Positions 7,197-13,287 of a stretch of DNA of 21,012 nt are shown in pieces; the first letter of the stretch is position 1; every line of letters starts with the position of its first letter. The notes under the pieces were generated by a model that saw nothing but the letters and a program-made list of their open reading frames with translations, searched no databases and was not told the DNA's origin. This DNA comes from an archaeon (lineage in GTDB: Archaea; Nanoarchaeota; Nanoarchaeia; Pacearchaeales; GW2011-AR1). Where the stretch lies: positions 1-21,012 of the forward strand of contig DAOWCW010000003.1 of NCBI GenBank assembly GCA_030639395.1, read 5' to 3'. The position numbers and the translations under genes are program-made.

Positions 7197-8585
7197 ATGA
7201 AACATGACTACAAATCCTTAGGATTAAAATCCGGTTTAGAAATTCATCAACAACTCGACACCCACAAACTTTTCTGTAACTGCCCCTCTATTTTAAGACA
7301 AGACAAGCCCCAATACGAAATCCACAGAACCCTAAATCCAGTAATCGGAGAAACAGGAAAAATCGACATAGCAGTCCAACACGAAGCAACACAAAACAAA
7401 AACTTCACATATCAAGTCTACGACACAAATTGCCTAGTCGAACTAGATGAAGAACCTCCGCATACAATAAACCAAGAAGCCCTAAAAATCTCACTCCAAA
7501 TCGCACACCTCCTAAACTGCAAAATATTCCCAACCACACAAATCATGCGAAAAACCGTAACAAACGGATCCAACACTTCAGGATTCCAACGAACAGTTTT
7601 AATCGCCCACGACGGATACATTAAAATATCATCGGGTAAAAAAATCGCAATCGATTATCTAATGCTAGAAGAAGACTCCGCCCGCCAAACAACCAGCAAC
7701 CACGAACCAACTTTCAAATTAGATCGGCTAGGCATTCCCTTAGTCGAAATTGCAACCGGACCACACATGAACACGCCAGACGAAATCAAAGAAGTCGCAC
7801 TAAAACTAGGTGAAATTCTAAGAGCTTGCAAAGTCAAAAGAGGACTCGGAACAATCAGGCAAGACGTCAACATATCAATCGCCGGTAGCAAACGAGTCGA
7901 AATCAAAGGATTCCAGGATCCAAAAATGATGACAAAAACAATAGACATAGAAATTCAAAGACAGGAAAAATGCATAAAAAACAATACCTGCAAGAACGAA
8001 GTAAGAAATGCGCTACCAGATGGAACAACCGAATTCCTAAGACCAATGCCAGGCGCCGCAAGAATGTACCCAGAAACCGACCACCCTCTCCTAAAAATCT
8101 CAAGAGACCTAATCAACGAAACAAAAAAGAACCTCCCAAAACTCCAATCCGAAAACACCTCCTACCTCCAAGAATTCGGTCTTAACCCAGAACTAATCAA
8201 ACTAATCCTAAAGAAAAACAAAATAGAAGATTTCAAAACCCTAATCCACGAACACAACAACCCAAACCTAGTCGCAAAAATGCTAACCCTATTCCAACCA
8301 AAACAAAATCTACCAATAGACCAACTAGAACAAATCCTAGAAAAAATATCCAAAAAACAAATTCCAGAAACCGATGCAAAAACAATCATGCAAAAAATAT
8401 CTCAAGGAATATCAATAGAAGAAGCAACAAAAAAATCAGATATAGACCTAAAATCCGAAACCAAACAAATAATAAAAGAAAAACCTGGACTAAGTCAAGG
8501 AGCATACATGGGACTTTTAATGGGAAAATTCAAAGGACAAGTTTCGGGAAAAGAGATTGCGGATATTTTAAAAGAATTACTCTAA
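7197..8585 (+). CDS. gatE: Glu-tRNA(Gln) amidotransferase subunit E, short form without the AspRS-like insertion
   Basis: GatE binds and activates Glu-tRNA(Gln) for the GatDE complex. Clear family marks: LKSGLEIHQQLDTHKLFC (10-27), SGFQRTVLIAHDG, LGIPLVEIATGPHM, LGTIRQDVNISI (218-229), RRPLPGAARMYPETD-type motif (FLRPMPGAARMYPETD, 280-295) and a YqeY-like tail ending with GLSQGAYMGLLMGK. Usual archaeal GatE is above 600 residues because an AspRS-like (GAD) insertion domain sits just before the GAARMYPETD motif. Here IDIEIQRQEKCIK runs to that motif within about 25 residues, so the insertion is missing and the protein has only 462. That domain contacts the tRNA in the Methanothermobacter complex, so tRNA recognition should differ. 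The start is supported by the TATA at 7167. Confidence 0.95.
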   Translation: MKHDYKSLGLKSGLEIHQQLDTHKLFCNCPSILRQDKPQYEIHRTLNPVIGETGKIDIAVQHEATQNKNFTYQVYDTNCLVELDEEPPHTINQEALKISLQIAHLLNCKIFPTTQIMRKTVTNGSNTSGFQRTVLIAHDGYIKISSGKKIAIDYLMLEEDSARQTTSNHEPTFKLDRLGIPLVEIATGPHMNTPDEIKEVALKLGEILRACKVKRGLGTIRQDVNISIAGSKRVEIKGFQDPKMMTKTIDIEIQRQEKCIKNNTCKNEVRNALPDGTTEFLRPMPGAARMYPETDHPLLKISRDLINETKKNLPKLQSENTSYLQEFGLNPELIKLILKKNKIEDFKTLIHEHNNPNLVAKMLTLFQPKQNLPIDQLEQILEKISKKQIPETDAKTIMQKISQGISIEEATKKSDIDLKSETKQIIKEKPGLSQGAYMGLLMGKFKGQVSGKEIADILKELL

Positions 8586-8614
8586 ATTATTCATGATAAT
8601 ACCCTATTTATGGT

Positions 8615-8644
8615 AGGTTATCAATAATAAACTATTGATAACCT
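8615..8644 (+). terminator. 12-bp perfect hairpin downstream of gatE
   Basis: AGGTTATCAATA (8615-8626) and TATTGATAACCT (8633-8644) are exact inverted repeats around ATAAAC. A short T-run follows at 8659. It starts 29 nt after the gatE stop. It may end or stabilise the gatE transcript; because it also stands beside the inverted repeats around the methyltransferase gene, it could instead be a recombination or protein-binding site. Confidence 0.5.
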
Positions 8645-8658
8645 GATGTTAGTTTCAA

Positions 8659-8737
8659 TTTTTGAGAATGCCTACAAGCTAGAATTTAAACAAAGAAATA
8701 GGAAATAATATTTTTTCTCCCACCCAATAGGAGAGAC
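8659..8737 (+). repeat. Left inverted repeat flanking the methyltransferase gene
   Basis: TTTTTGAGAATGCC (8659-8672), AAATAATATTTTTT (8703-8716) and GAGAGAC (8731-8737) all recur in the same order on the opposite strand at 9637-9570. Spacing between the first two words differs (30 here, 16 there). TCTCC/GGAGA within it can also form a small hairpin. Confidence 0.7.
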
Positions 8738-8752
8738 GCACTCAATCCACTC

Positions 8753-9511
8753 TTAAAATTTTCTTTTAAAATTCATCTTTTCTTTTTTTATTATACTTGG
8801 TTTATCTATCAATTTTAAATGATATATTGTATCTTCCCATTTTTTTGAATCATAAAGATACACCTTACAAAAATAAACCACATTAAATCCATATTTTGGT
8901 CCTTGTATCTCAGGATCACCTGCTTTTCCAGAAGGAAGATTATAAGGCATAATAATAGAACCTCCTTTTTTCAGGTGTTTTTTTGCATCATTAAAAAAAT
9001 GAAACATTAAATCTTTTTTCCCAATAACAGAATTCATAATTGTTCCAGATTCTTTCTTTTTTGAGATTACAAACGGGTGATTAAAGACTATTAAATCAAC
9101 TTTCTCTTGTATTTTTTCAAATAAATCACCAGTATAAATTTTAGATTTTTTTATTAATTTAGATTTTTTTATATTCTCTTTTGTATTCCTCATGGCCTTT
9201 AAAGAAATATCTGAAAAAATTATTTTTTTAGCTCCCCCTATAGCCATAGTAATGCCTTGTATTCCTGTGCCGCATCCAAGATCTAACGCCACTTTATTTT
9301 TATAAAGTGATTTATGGGAAAAAAGCCATTGTGCCAGAGAAAGAGCACTCATTTTTTCAGGTCTAAGAACTCCCGGATGAACAATAAAATTTTTTAGTAT
9401 ATTTTTCTCAGATAAGAATAGATCAATTTTATATTTAGAATGTTTATGTTCCCTTACATTATAATCAATCACTTCTTCTTGTGATTTTGAATACCCTTCT
9501 CTCTTTGCCAT
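8753..9511 (-). CDS. Class I SAM-dependent methyltransferase, NPPY-like motif (NHPF)
   Basis: The Rossmann methyltransferase core is clear: motif I DLGCGTGIQG (77-86), an acidic residue after strand 2 (IIFSDIS, D101), TGDLF (127-131) for motif III and FNHPFV (143-148) as motif IV. NHPF takes the place of NPPY/NPPF, used by enzymes that methylate amino or amide nitrogen (PrmC/HemK, RsmC and RlmG relatives). The substrate cannot be told. TATATAAATT (complement of 9532-9541) lies 26 nt before the ATG, so the mRNA is leaderless. Codon choice is more A/T-ending than in the gat genes and the gene stands between inverted repeats, so it may be a recent arrival. Confidence 0.88.
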   Translation of the reverse strand: MAKREGYSKSQEEVIDYNVREHKHSKYKIDLFLSEKNILKNFIVHPGVLRPEKMSALSLAQWLFSHKSLYKNKVALDLGCGTGIQGITMAIGGAKKIIFSDISLKAMRNTKENIKKSKLIKKSKIYTGDLFEKIQEKVDLIVFNHPFVISKKKESGTIMNSVIGKKDLMFHFFNDAKKHLKKGGSIIMPYNLPSGKAGDPEIQGPKYGFNVVYFCKVYLYDSKKWEDTIYHLKLIDKPSIIKKEKMNFKRKF

Positions 9512-9569
9512 TAATGTTTATTTGTGATTCAAATTTATATACCTTATGTTCAATGCGATTAAAGCGCGT

Positions 9570-9637
9570 GTCTCTCTAATACATAGCCCACCCAAAAAAT
9601 ATTATTTCAAAACTAATACAAACGGCATTCTCAAAAA
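9570..9637 (-). repeat. Right inverted repeat flanking the methyltransferase gene
   Basis: The complement of 9624-9637 is TTTTTGAGAATGCC and the complement of 9594-9607 is AAATAATATTTTTT, followed by GAGAGAC (complement of 9570-9576). These match the left copy at 8659-8737 in inverted orientation. Confidence 0.7.
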
Positions 9638-9850
9638 CTTTGATTTTTTGCCTTCGGCATCGTTGCACTAAAAATCAATCCCTCCAAATATTTGGGAGAA
9701 ACTAACAGAAATTTAACGATTCCATAGCCTTGCAAACTCTTCCATCCAAATCGCCTTCGGCGACTTCGTTAAATTCCGATGTTAAAGAGTTCGGACTTGC
9801 AGTCCTTTCCCAAATTCTTTTCCGCTACACTCCAAAGAACTTTCTTTAAC
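9638..9850. other. Hairpin-rich noncoding region
   Basis: No credible ORF covers 9512-9963. Several perfect inverted repeats lie here: TGCC-TTC-GGCA (9649-9659); AATTTAACGA (9710-9719) with TCGTTAAATT (9766-9775); TCGCC-TTC-GGCGA (9751-9763); and GGACT-TGC-AGTCC (9793-9805). Longer-range complements also occur, such as AACTCTT near 9735 with AAGAGTT near 9785, and TTTGGGA near 9691 with TCCCAAA near 9808. This could be a structured RNA or the remains of a mobile element. No promoter was recognised. Confidence 0.5.
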
Positions 9851-9963
9851 CCAATGTGATACCAACCCCAAAAACACCCTACCCATAAACTCATATACCC
9901 CTATTTCTTCCAAAAATCAAAGCATAGGGAAACTTATGTCAAGTATACGGAGGAAAAACAAAC

Positions 9964-10284
9964 ATGGAAGACAGACAAATGCACAAAGCAACTTGCTCAG
10001 ACTGCAAACAAGAATGCGAAGTGCCATTCAAGCCTACACAAGGGAAACCAGTAAGATGCCAAGAATGCTTCAGGAAGAACAGACCACAAAGAAGTTCCGG
10101 CAATAATCGTGGATTCGGCGGAAACAATCGTGGATTCGACAACCGAAACAAATTTAACGATAGACCAAGAGAAATGCACAAAGCAACTTGCTCGGACTGC
10201 GGCAAATCTTGCGAAGTGCCATTCAAGCCAACACAAGGAAAACCAGTTAGATGCAAGGAATGCTTCAGCTCATCTAGAAATTAG
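9964..10284 (+). CDS. Duplicated CxxC-x17-CxxC zinc-ribbon protein
   Basis: Two nearly identical copies of a small zinc-binding domain lie at about residues 6-37 and 71-102. Each reads MHKATCSDC ... CEVPFKPTQGKPVRC.EC, so CxxC and CxxC are 17 residues apart with an extra cysteine between. The linker (38-70) is rich in Arg, Gly, Asn and Phe (RGFGGNNRGFDNRNKF), typical of RNA-binding tails. Single copies of this domain are common small proteins in DPANN archaea and candidate-phylum bacteria; their role is unknown and RNA or ribosome association is only a guess. The start is fixed by CGGAGG ending at 9953, ten bases before the ATG. Strong ribosome site and terminator suggest high expression. Confidence 0.88.
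   Translation: MEDRQMHKATCSDCKQECEVPFKPTQGKPVRCQECFRKNRPQRSSGNNRGFGGNNRGFDNRNKFNDRPREMHKATCSDCGKSCEVPFKPTQGKPVRCKECFSSSRN
9979..10268 (+). repeat. Internal gene duplication, two 95-nt copies
   Basis: Copy 1 spans 9979-10073 and copy 2 10174-10268. They differ at a small number of positions, many synonymous, so the duplication is recent or kept similar. The sequence between them has its own small repeat (AATCGTGGATTCG twice, near 10105 and 10126). Confidence 0.9.
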
Positions 10285-10320
10285 ATTTTCTAGTAACTTT
10301 ATTATTTTTTAATTTATTAT
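10274..10320 (+). terminator. Hairpin plus T-rich terminator after the CxxC gene
   Basis: CTAGAAA (10274-10280) pairs with TTTCTAG (10287-10293) across the stop codon, followed by a long T-rich stretch to about 10320. Confidence 0.55.
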
Positions 10321-10383
10321 TTTAATTCTCAAAAACCCAACTTCAGTCAACTAATTTTAATCGGGCAAAATTAAAATTAAAAA

Positions 10384-10539
10384 TTACTTGAGGAAGCCGC
10401 CAACTAACCACACAAACAAAAACCCCATCACAGCTCCAACAACTCCAACAACAAACAAACCACTAGAACCCGACACTGCCCCAAACAAACCTCCAACAGC
10501 ACCACCAATCGAACCTAGCCAAAACTCTCGCCTTTTCAT
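10384..10539 (-). CDS. 51-residue glycine-zipper membrane protein
   Basis: This short gene starts at ATG 10539 inside an ATGA overlap with the stop of the upstream gene (10536-10539), so it should be translated by coupling. The product begins MKRREFWLGSIGG and continues with GAVGGLFGAVSG and GVVGAVMGFLFVWLVGGFLK. Glycines every three to four residues over a hydrophobic length sufficient for two short helices are the mark of a glycine-zipper membrane peptide. Basic N-terminus suggests the start is cytoplasmic. No family can be named. The codons are intact over the whole length and end in TAA. From 10285 to 10383 I see only the terminator and AT-rich sequence. Confidence 0.7.
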   Translation of the reverse strand: MKRREFWLGSIGGAVGGLFGAVSGSSGLFVVGVVGAVMGFLFVWLVGGFLK

Positions 10540-10796
10540 TTCACATTAACTCCCAATTCCTTCAATCTCTTAGCATGAGCCCCAGCAATAGCCTCAACAT
10601 TACCAATCATCTTTACCAACTCATTCCTCTCCGCAGCCAAAGTATTCAAAGCCCCCTTATGAAATCCAATCTCTTCGGGGTCAGTAGAGTCATCCCTAAC
10701 TGGGGAGTCCTTAGAAATACTAGAAGCATCCTGCTCAGGAGTAGCCTCATTATTTTTAGCTGAATTAATCGCACCCTCTAAACTGTCAACATCCAT
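10536..10796 (-). CDS. Small unknown protein carrying an in-frame palindromic element
   Basis: 86 residues. The C-terminal half (about 43-86, IGFHKGALNTLAAERNELVKM and onward, ending KRLKELGVNVK) is predicted helical and probably is the conserved domain. The middle, KDSPVRDDSTDPEE (29-42), is encoded by repeat copy B and closely resembles the extra loop in the HIT protein at 12500. The first 28 residues are polar. TATA TTTTTATAGTG (complement of 10815-10825) is 24 nt before the ATG, so the gene is leaderless. It is coupled by ATGA to the glycine-zipper gene downstream. I do not recognise a function. Confidence 0.75.
   Translation of the reverse strand: MDVDSLEGAINSAKNNEATPEQDASSISKDSPVRDDSTDPEEIGFHKGALNTLAAERNELVKMIGNVEAIAGAHAKRLKELGVNVK
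10677..10710 (+). repeat. Palindromic element copy B (inner module) inside a coding region
   Basis: The 29 nt at 10677-10705 match 12809-12837 at 25 of 29 positions, with AGTC following in both. GGGG...CCCC-type pairing and GGGATGA/TCATCCC words make it partly palindromic. It is translated on the minus strand as DSPVRDDSTDP. Confidence 0.8.
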
Positions 10797-10826
10797 AACA
10801 AATTAAAAACGTTTCACTATAAAAAC

Positions 10827-11057
10827 CTATTTACAAGGAAGAGATATCCTCTCTCCATCCCCAAAAAAAATATCAGGCGACACCTCATCTGCTCCCATAA
10901 TATCACCGCCACTAATACGAGCCAACCCACAAAGCCCACCATCTTCCCTCGGTCCAATGACCTCATACTTTCCATAAACTGGGATATTACTAAGTGTAAT
11001 TCTAACTTGCATATAAACAATTCCATCCAAAGCATTTTGCTCTCTATCATCAACCAT
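10827..11057 (-). CDS. Unknown 76-residue protein
   Basis: I start it at the ATG at 11057, not at an upstream in-frame ATG (11078), because TTCTTATAAAGTG (complement of 11080-11092) would place transcription start next to 11057. The product is mostly beta-strand in pattern: IVYMQVRITLSN, GKYEVIGPRE, GLCGLARISGG, and ends RISLPCK. It looks like a small globular beta protein, with no motif I can name. It is divergent to aspS, with a separate TATA box for each. Confidence 0.65.
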   Translation of the reverse strand: MVDDREQNALDGIVYMQVRITLSNIPVYGKYEVIGPREDGGLCGLARISGGDIMGADEVSPDIFFGDGERISLPCK

Positions 11058-11079
11058 ACATATTGAACAACAAAACACT

Positions 11080-11122
11080 TTATAAGAATTATTATAATCC
11101 AGTCACCAACAAATCTTATAAA
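11080..11122. promoter_or_regulatory. Two TATA boxes of the divergent pair 11057/aspS
   Basis: CACTTTATAAGAA (11080-11092) serves the minus-strand gene and CTTATAAA (11115-11122) serves aspS, whose ATG (11144) is 25 nt beyond the centre of the box. This contrasts with the single shared box at 5563 and 12917. Confidence 0.6.
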
Positions 11123-11143
11123 CCCAAAACCTCTTCCAATAAA

Positions 11144-12430
11144 ATGCAAAGAACACTAATCAAAGACGCTTTTGAATCAACAGACAAAGTCCTACTAAAA
11201 GGCTGGGTCCACGAAACACGAGACCTAAAAAAAGTCCGCTTCCTAATCCTAAAAGACAGAACAGGAAGAATTCAAGTAACAGGAATCAACGGAAAAACCG
11301 ACGAAACAACATTCGAACTCCTAGACAACCTAAACCGAGAATCCGTAGTCCAAGTAACCGGAACCTTGAAAGACTGTGCCCAAGCGCCTTCAGGAAAAGA
11401 ACTAATCCCAGAATCAATCGAAATCATCGCGGAAGCCAAAAACCCTCTCCCAATCGACGCATCGGACTACTCAAAAACCGAACTACCTCTAAGACTCGAC
11501 AACAGATTCCTCGACCTACACTCCGCAAGAACCCAAGCCATCTTCAAAATCCAATCCACAATCGGAACAGAATTCCTAAACTATTTCACAAACAAAGATT
11601 TCACTTACGCACATACACCCTCAATAATCTCCTCATCCTCAGAAGGCGGAACAGAATTATTCAAAGCAAAATATTTCGAAAAAGAAGTCTTCCTAGCGCA
11701 ATCCCCACAACTCTACAAACAAATGATCGCATGTGCAATGGAAAACATGGTAACAATAACTCCTGTGTGGCGAGCAGAAAAACACAACACAACGAGACAT
11801 CTAAACGAATGCCGACAAATGGACATCGAAATGGCCTTCGCCTCCGCAAAAGACACAATGAAAGAAATGGAAGGTTGCATAAAATACATAGTAGAAAAAG
11901 TAATAGAAAAAAACTCTAAGGATATAGAAGTCCTAAAATTAAAATTAGAAATTCCAAAAGTAAAATACCTAACATTTGCAGAAACCAAAAAAATCCTAGA
12001 CGAAAACAAAATCACAATTCCAAAAGACGATCTAACAGGAGAAGCCGAAAAAAAACTAGACGAAATATTTCCAAACACACTAACCTTCATAACAGACTGG
12101 CCAATGAAAGGAAAACCATTCTATATCATGCCAAAAGATGAAAATCCAAATGCCGAACTGAGCGAAGGCTTCGATGCAATCTACAAAGGAATGGAAATAA
12201 GTTCAGGAGGACAAAGAATCCACATCCCAGAATTATTAGAAAAAAGACTACAGGCAAAAGACCTAGATCCAAAAGACTTCAAAATCTACATAGATAGTTT
12301 CAGATTCGGTGCGCCTCCGCACGCAGGCTGGTCAATAGGAATAGAAAGATTCACACAGACCTTATTAGAAATGTCAAACGTCAGAGAAGTCTGCATGTTT
12401 CCAAGAGACCGAGATAGGATTACTCCATAG
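11144..12430 (+). CDS. aspS: Aspartyl-tRNA synthetase, archaeal type, probably non-discriminating
   Basis: Class II synthetase of 428 residues with an N-terminal OB-fold anticodon domain (about 15-105) and catalytic domain. Marks: SPQLYKQMIAC, motif 2 WRAEKHNTTRHLNE, and motif 3 GWSIGIERFTQTLLEMSNVREVCMFPRDRDRITP-type end (positions 12325-12427). The ATG at 11144 is chosen over one 81 nt upstream because the TATA at 11115 predicts a leaderless start there. H23 in GWVHETRDL and P82 in AQAPSGKELIPE match the residues reported for archaeal AspRS that charge both tRNA(Asp) and tRNA(Asn); discriminating enzymes have Trp and Lys there. Together with gatA, B and C nearby this implies Asn-tRNA is made by transamidation. 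Confidence 0.96.
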   Translation: MQRTLIKDAFESTDKVLLKGWVHETRDLKKVRFLILKDRTGRIQVTGINGKTDETTFELLDNLNRESVVQVTGTLKDCAQAPSGKELIPESIEIIAEAKNPLPIDASDYSKTELPLRLDNRFLDLHSARTQAIFKIQSTIGTEFLNYFTNKDFTYAHTPSIISSSSEGGTELFKAKYFEKEVFLAQSPQLYKQMIACAMENMVTITPVWRAEKHNTTRHLNECRQMDIEMAFASAKDTMKEMEGCIKYIVEKVIEKNSKDIEVLKLKLEIPKVKYLTFAETKKILDENKITIPKDDLTGEAEKKLDEIFPNTLTFITDWPMKGKPFYIMPKDENPNAELSEGFDAIYKGMEISSGGQRIHIPELLEKRLQAKDLDPKDFKIYIDSFRFGAPPHAGWSIGIERFTQTLLEMSNVREVCMFPRDRDRITP

Positions 12431-12499
12431 TTTTTCAAAACACAATTTTAATTTTAAAAAGAAAAGTTCATAACGTAAAAATTTTCACTTAAAATTAAC

Positions 12500-12895
12500 C
12501 TAAACCCCAGCCTCAAACCCATCTCCCTCAACCCTCGGCAAAATATGTAAATGCAAATGATCAACAACCTGCCCAGCAACACTCCCTTCATTTACAACCA
12601 AATTAAAATCCTTCAAACCCTCTTGCTTAACAACATCTCGAACCGTCCCCAAAAACTCCTTATACATTTCACTCTCCAATTCCATAAAACTCCCAACGTG
12701 CCTCTTCGGAATAACCAACATATGCCCTTTGACCTTGGGATTCACATCCCTAATCACAATAAAATCCCCACTTTCAAAAACAACATCCGAAGAAATCTCG
12801 GACTCACCGGGGCCAGTAGGGTCATCCCGAATTGGGGAAGAGTCATGTCCGCTGAGGACCCCCGCAACAATCTTGCAAAACACGCAATTCTCCAT
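12500..12895 (-). CDS. HIT-family protein with a repeat-encoded insertion
   Basis: HIT proteins hydrolyse nucleoside phosphoramidates or dinucleoside polyphosphates. The catalytic HxHxH motif is H113-L-H-L-H117 (VDHLHLHILPR), with CVFCKIVAG at the start (possible zinc Cys C4 and C7), INPK-like DVNPKVKGHMLVIPKRH and NEGSVAGQ. I start at ATG 12895 (131 residues) rather than an upstream GTG because the TATA at 12917 is about 26 nt before it. Residues about 13-32 (VLSGHDSSPIRDDPTGPGES) interrupt the family pattern KIVAGEI.SDVVFES and are encoded by palindromic element C. All active-site residues are present, so the enzyme should work if the loop is tolerated. It shares a promoter with the gatC-like gene. 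Confidence 0.93.
   Translation of the reverse strand: MENCVFCKIVAGVLSGHDSSPIRDDPTGPGESEISSDVVFESGDFIVIRDVNPKVKGHMLVIPKRHVGSFMELESEMYKEFLGTVRDVVKQEGLKDFNLVVNEGSVAGQVVDHLHLHILPRVEGDGFEAGV
12800..12861 (+). repeat. Palindromic element copy C (composite) inside the HIT gene
   Basis: GGACTCACC (12800-12808) and the 23 nt at 12839-12861 match intergenic copy A; the 30 nt between (12809-12838) match copy B. GACTC near the start pairs with GAGTC (12840-12844) and GTCC (12847-12850) pairs with GGAC (12856-12859). It is GC-rich against an AT-rich background. Translated on the minus strand without stop. Confidence 0.85.
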
Positions 12896-12916
12896 AATAA
12901 AACCAATAACAAAAAC

Positions 12917-12926
12917 ATTATAAACA
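12917..12926. promoter_or_regulatory. Single TATA box serving HIT and gatC divergently
   Basis: ATTATAAACA reads as TATA on both strands (minus: TTTATAAT). The HIT ATG begins at 12895 and the gatC-like ATG at 12946, 51 nt apart as in gatB/gatD, with the box at the midpoint. Confidence 0.65.
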
Positions 12927-12945
12927 TTTCCAAATATTAACACTC

Positions 12946-13287
12946 ATGAACCGAAACCCCGAAACCCCGAAAAAGCTTGCCCCAACCAATGATAATTCTA
13001 AACTAGTGAGGGTGCACCGAAACCCCGAAGGCGGAGCCTTATGGCACGAAGTCACCGAAAAAGAAAAACAACAAATCAAACAAGATTCAAAAAAACTCCT
13101 AAAAGAATTCGCCTCAAAACTTTCAAAAATCAAAGCACCAGAAGGTCACCATGAAAATAAAACAGGAACAAGAGAAGAGGGTAGCGGCTGGAAAACTGAC
13201 GAAGAATTCCGAAGTACCACATTCGCAAACGCACCATTCGTAGAGGACAATTTCCTAGTTGCAGAAAAAGGAGCATGGAAAAAATGA
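12946..13287 (+). CDS. gatC: Diverged GatC-like amidotransferase subunit
   Basis: GatC is the small subunit that wraps around GatA and holds GatB. The pattern here fits: VTEKEKQQIKQDSKKLLKEF corresponds to the first two GatC helices (LTEEEKEKL..DLNKILEYF-type), SKLSKIKAPEG to the link, and TTFANAPFVEDNFLVAEKG (about 90-108) to the conserved NAPE..DGYF.VPK end. The middle segment with the usual PTxHP and LREDE is shortened to EEGSGWKTDEEF. The first 30 residues are unusual and encoded by ACCGAAACCCCGAA repeats (12950-12976 and 13015-13034). The last codons overlap the next gene as ATGA (13284-13287), and gatA is two coupled ORFs downstream, which supports the call. Divergence leaves some doubt. 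Confidence 0.7.
   Translation: MNRNPETPKKLAPTNDNSKLVRVHRNPEGGALWHEVTEKEKQQIKQDSKKLLKEFASKLSKIKAPEGHHENKTGTREEGSGWKTDEEFRSTTFANAPFVEDNFLVAEKGAWKK

Noticed and set aside
12896..12943. Upstream GTG start for the HIT gene
   Set aside because: It would lie upstream of the TATA box, and HIT proteins begin near the CVFCKIVAG motif.
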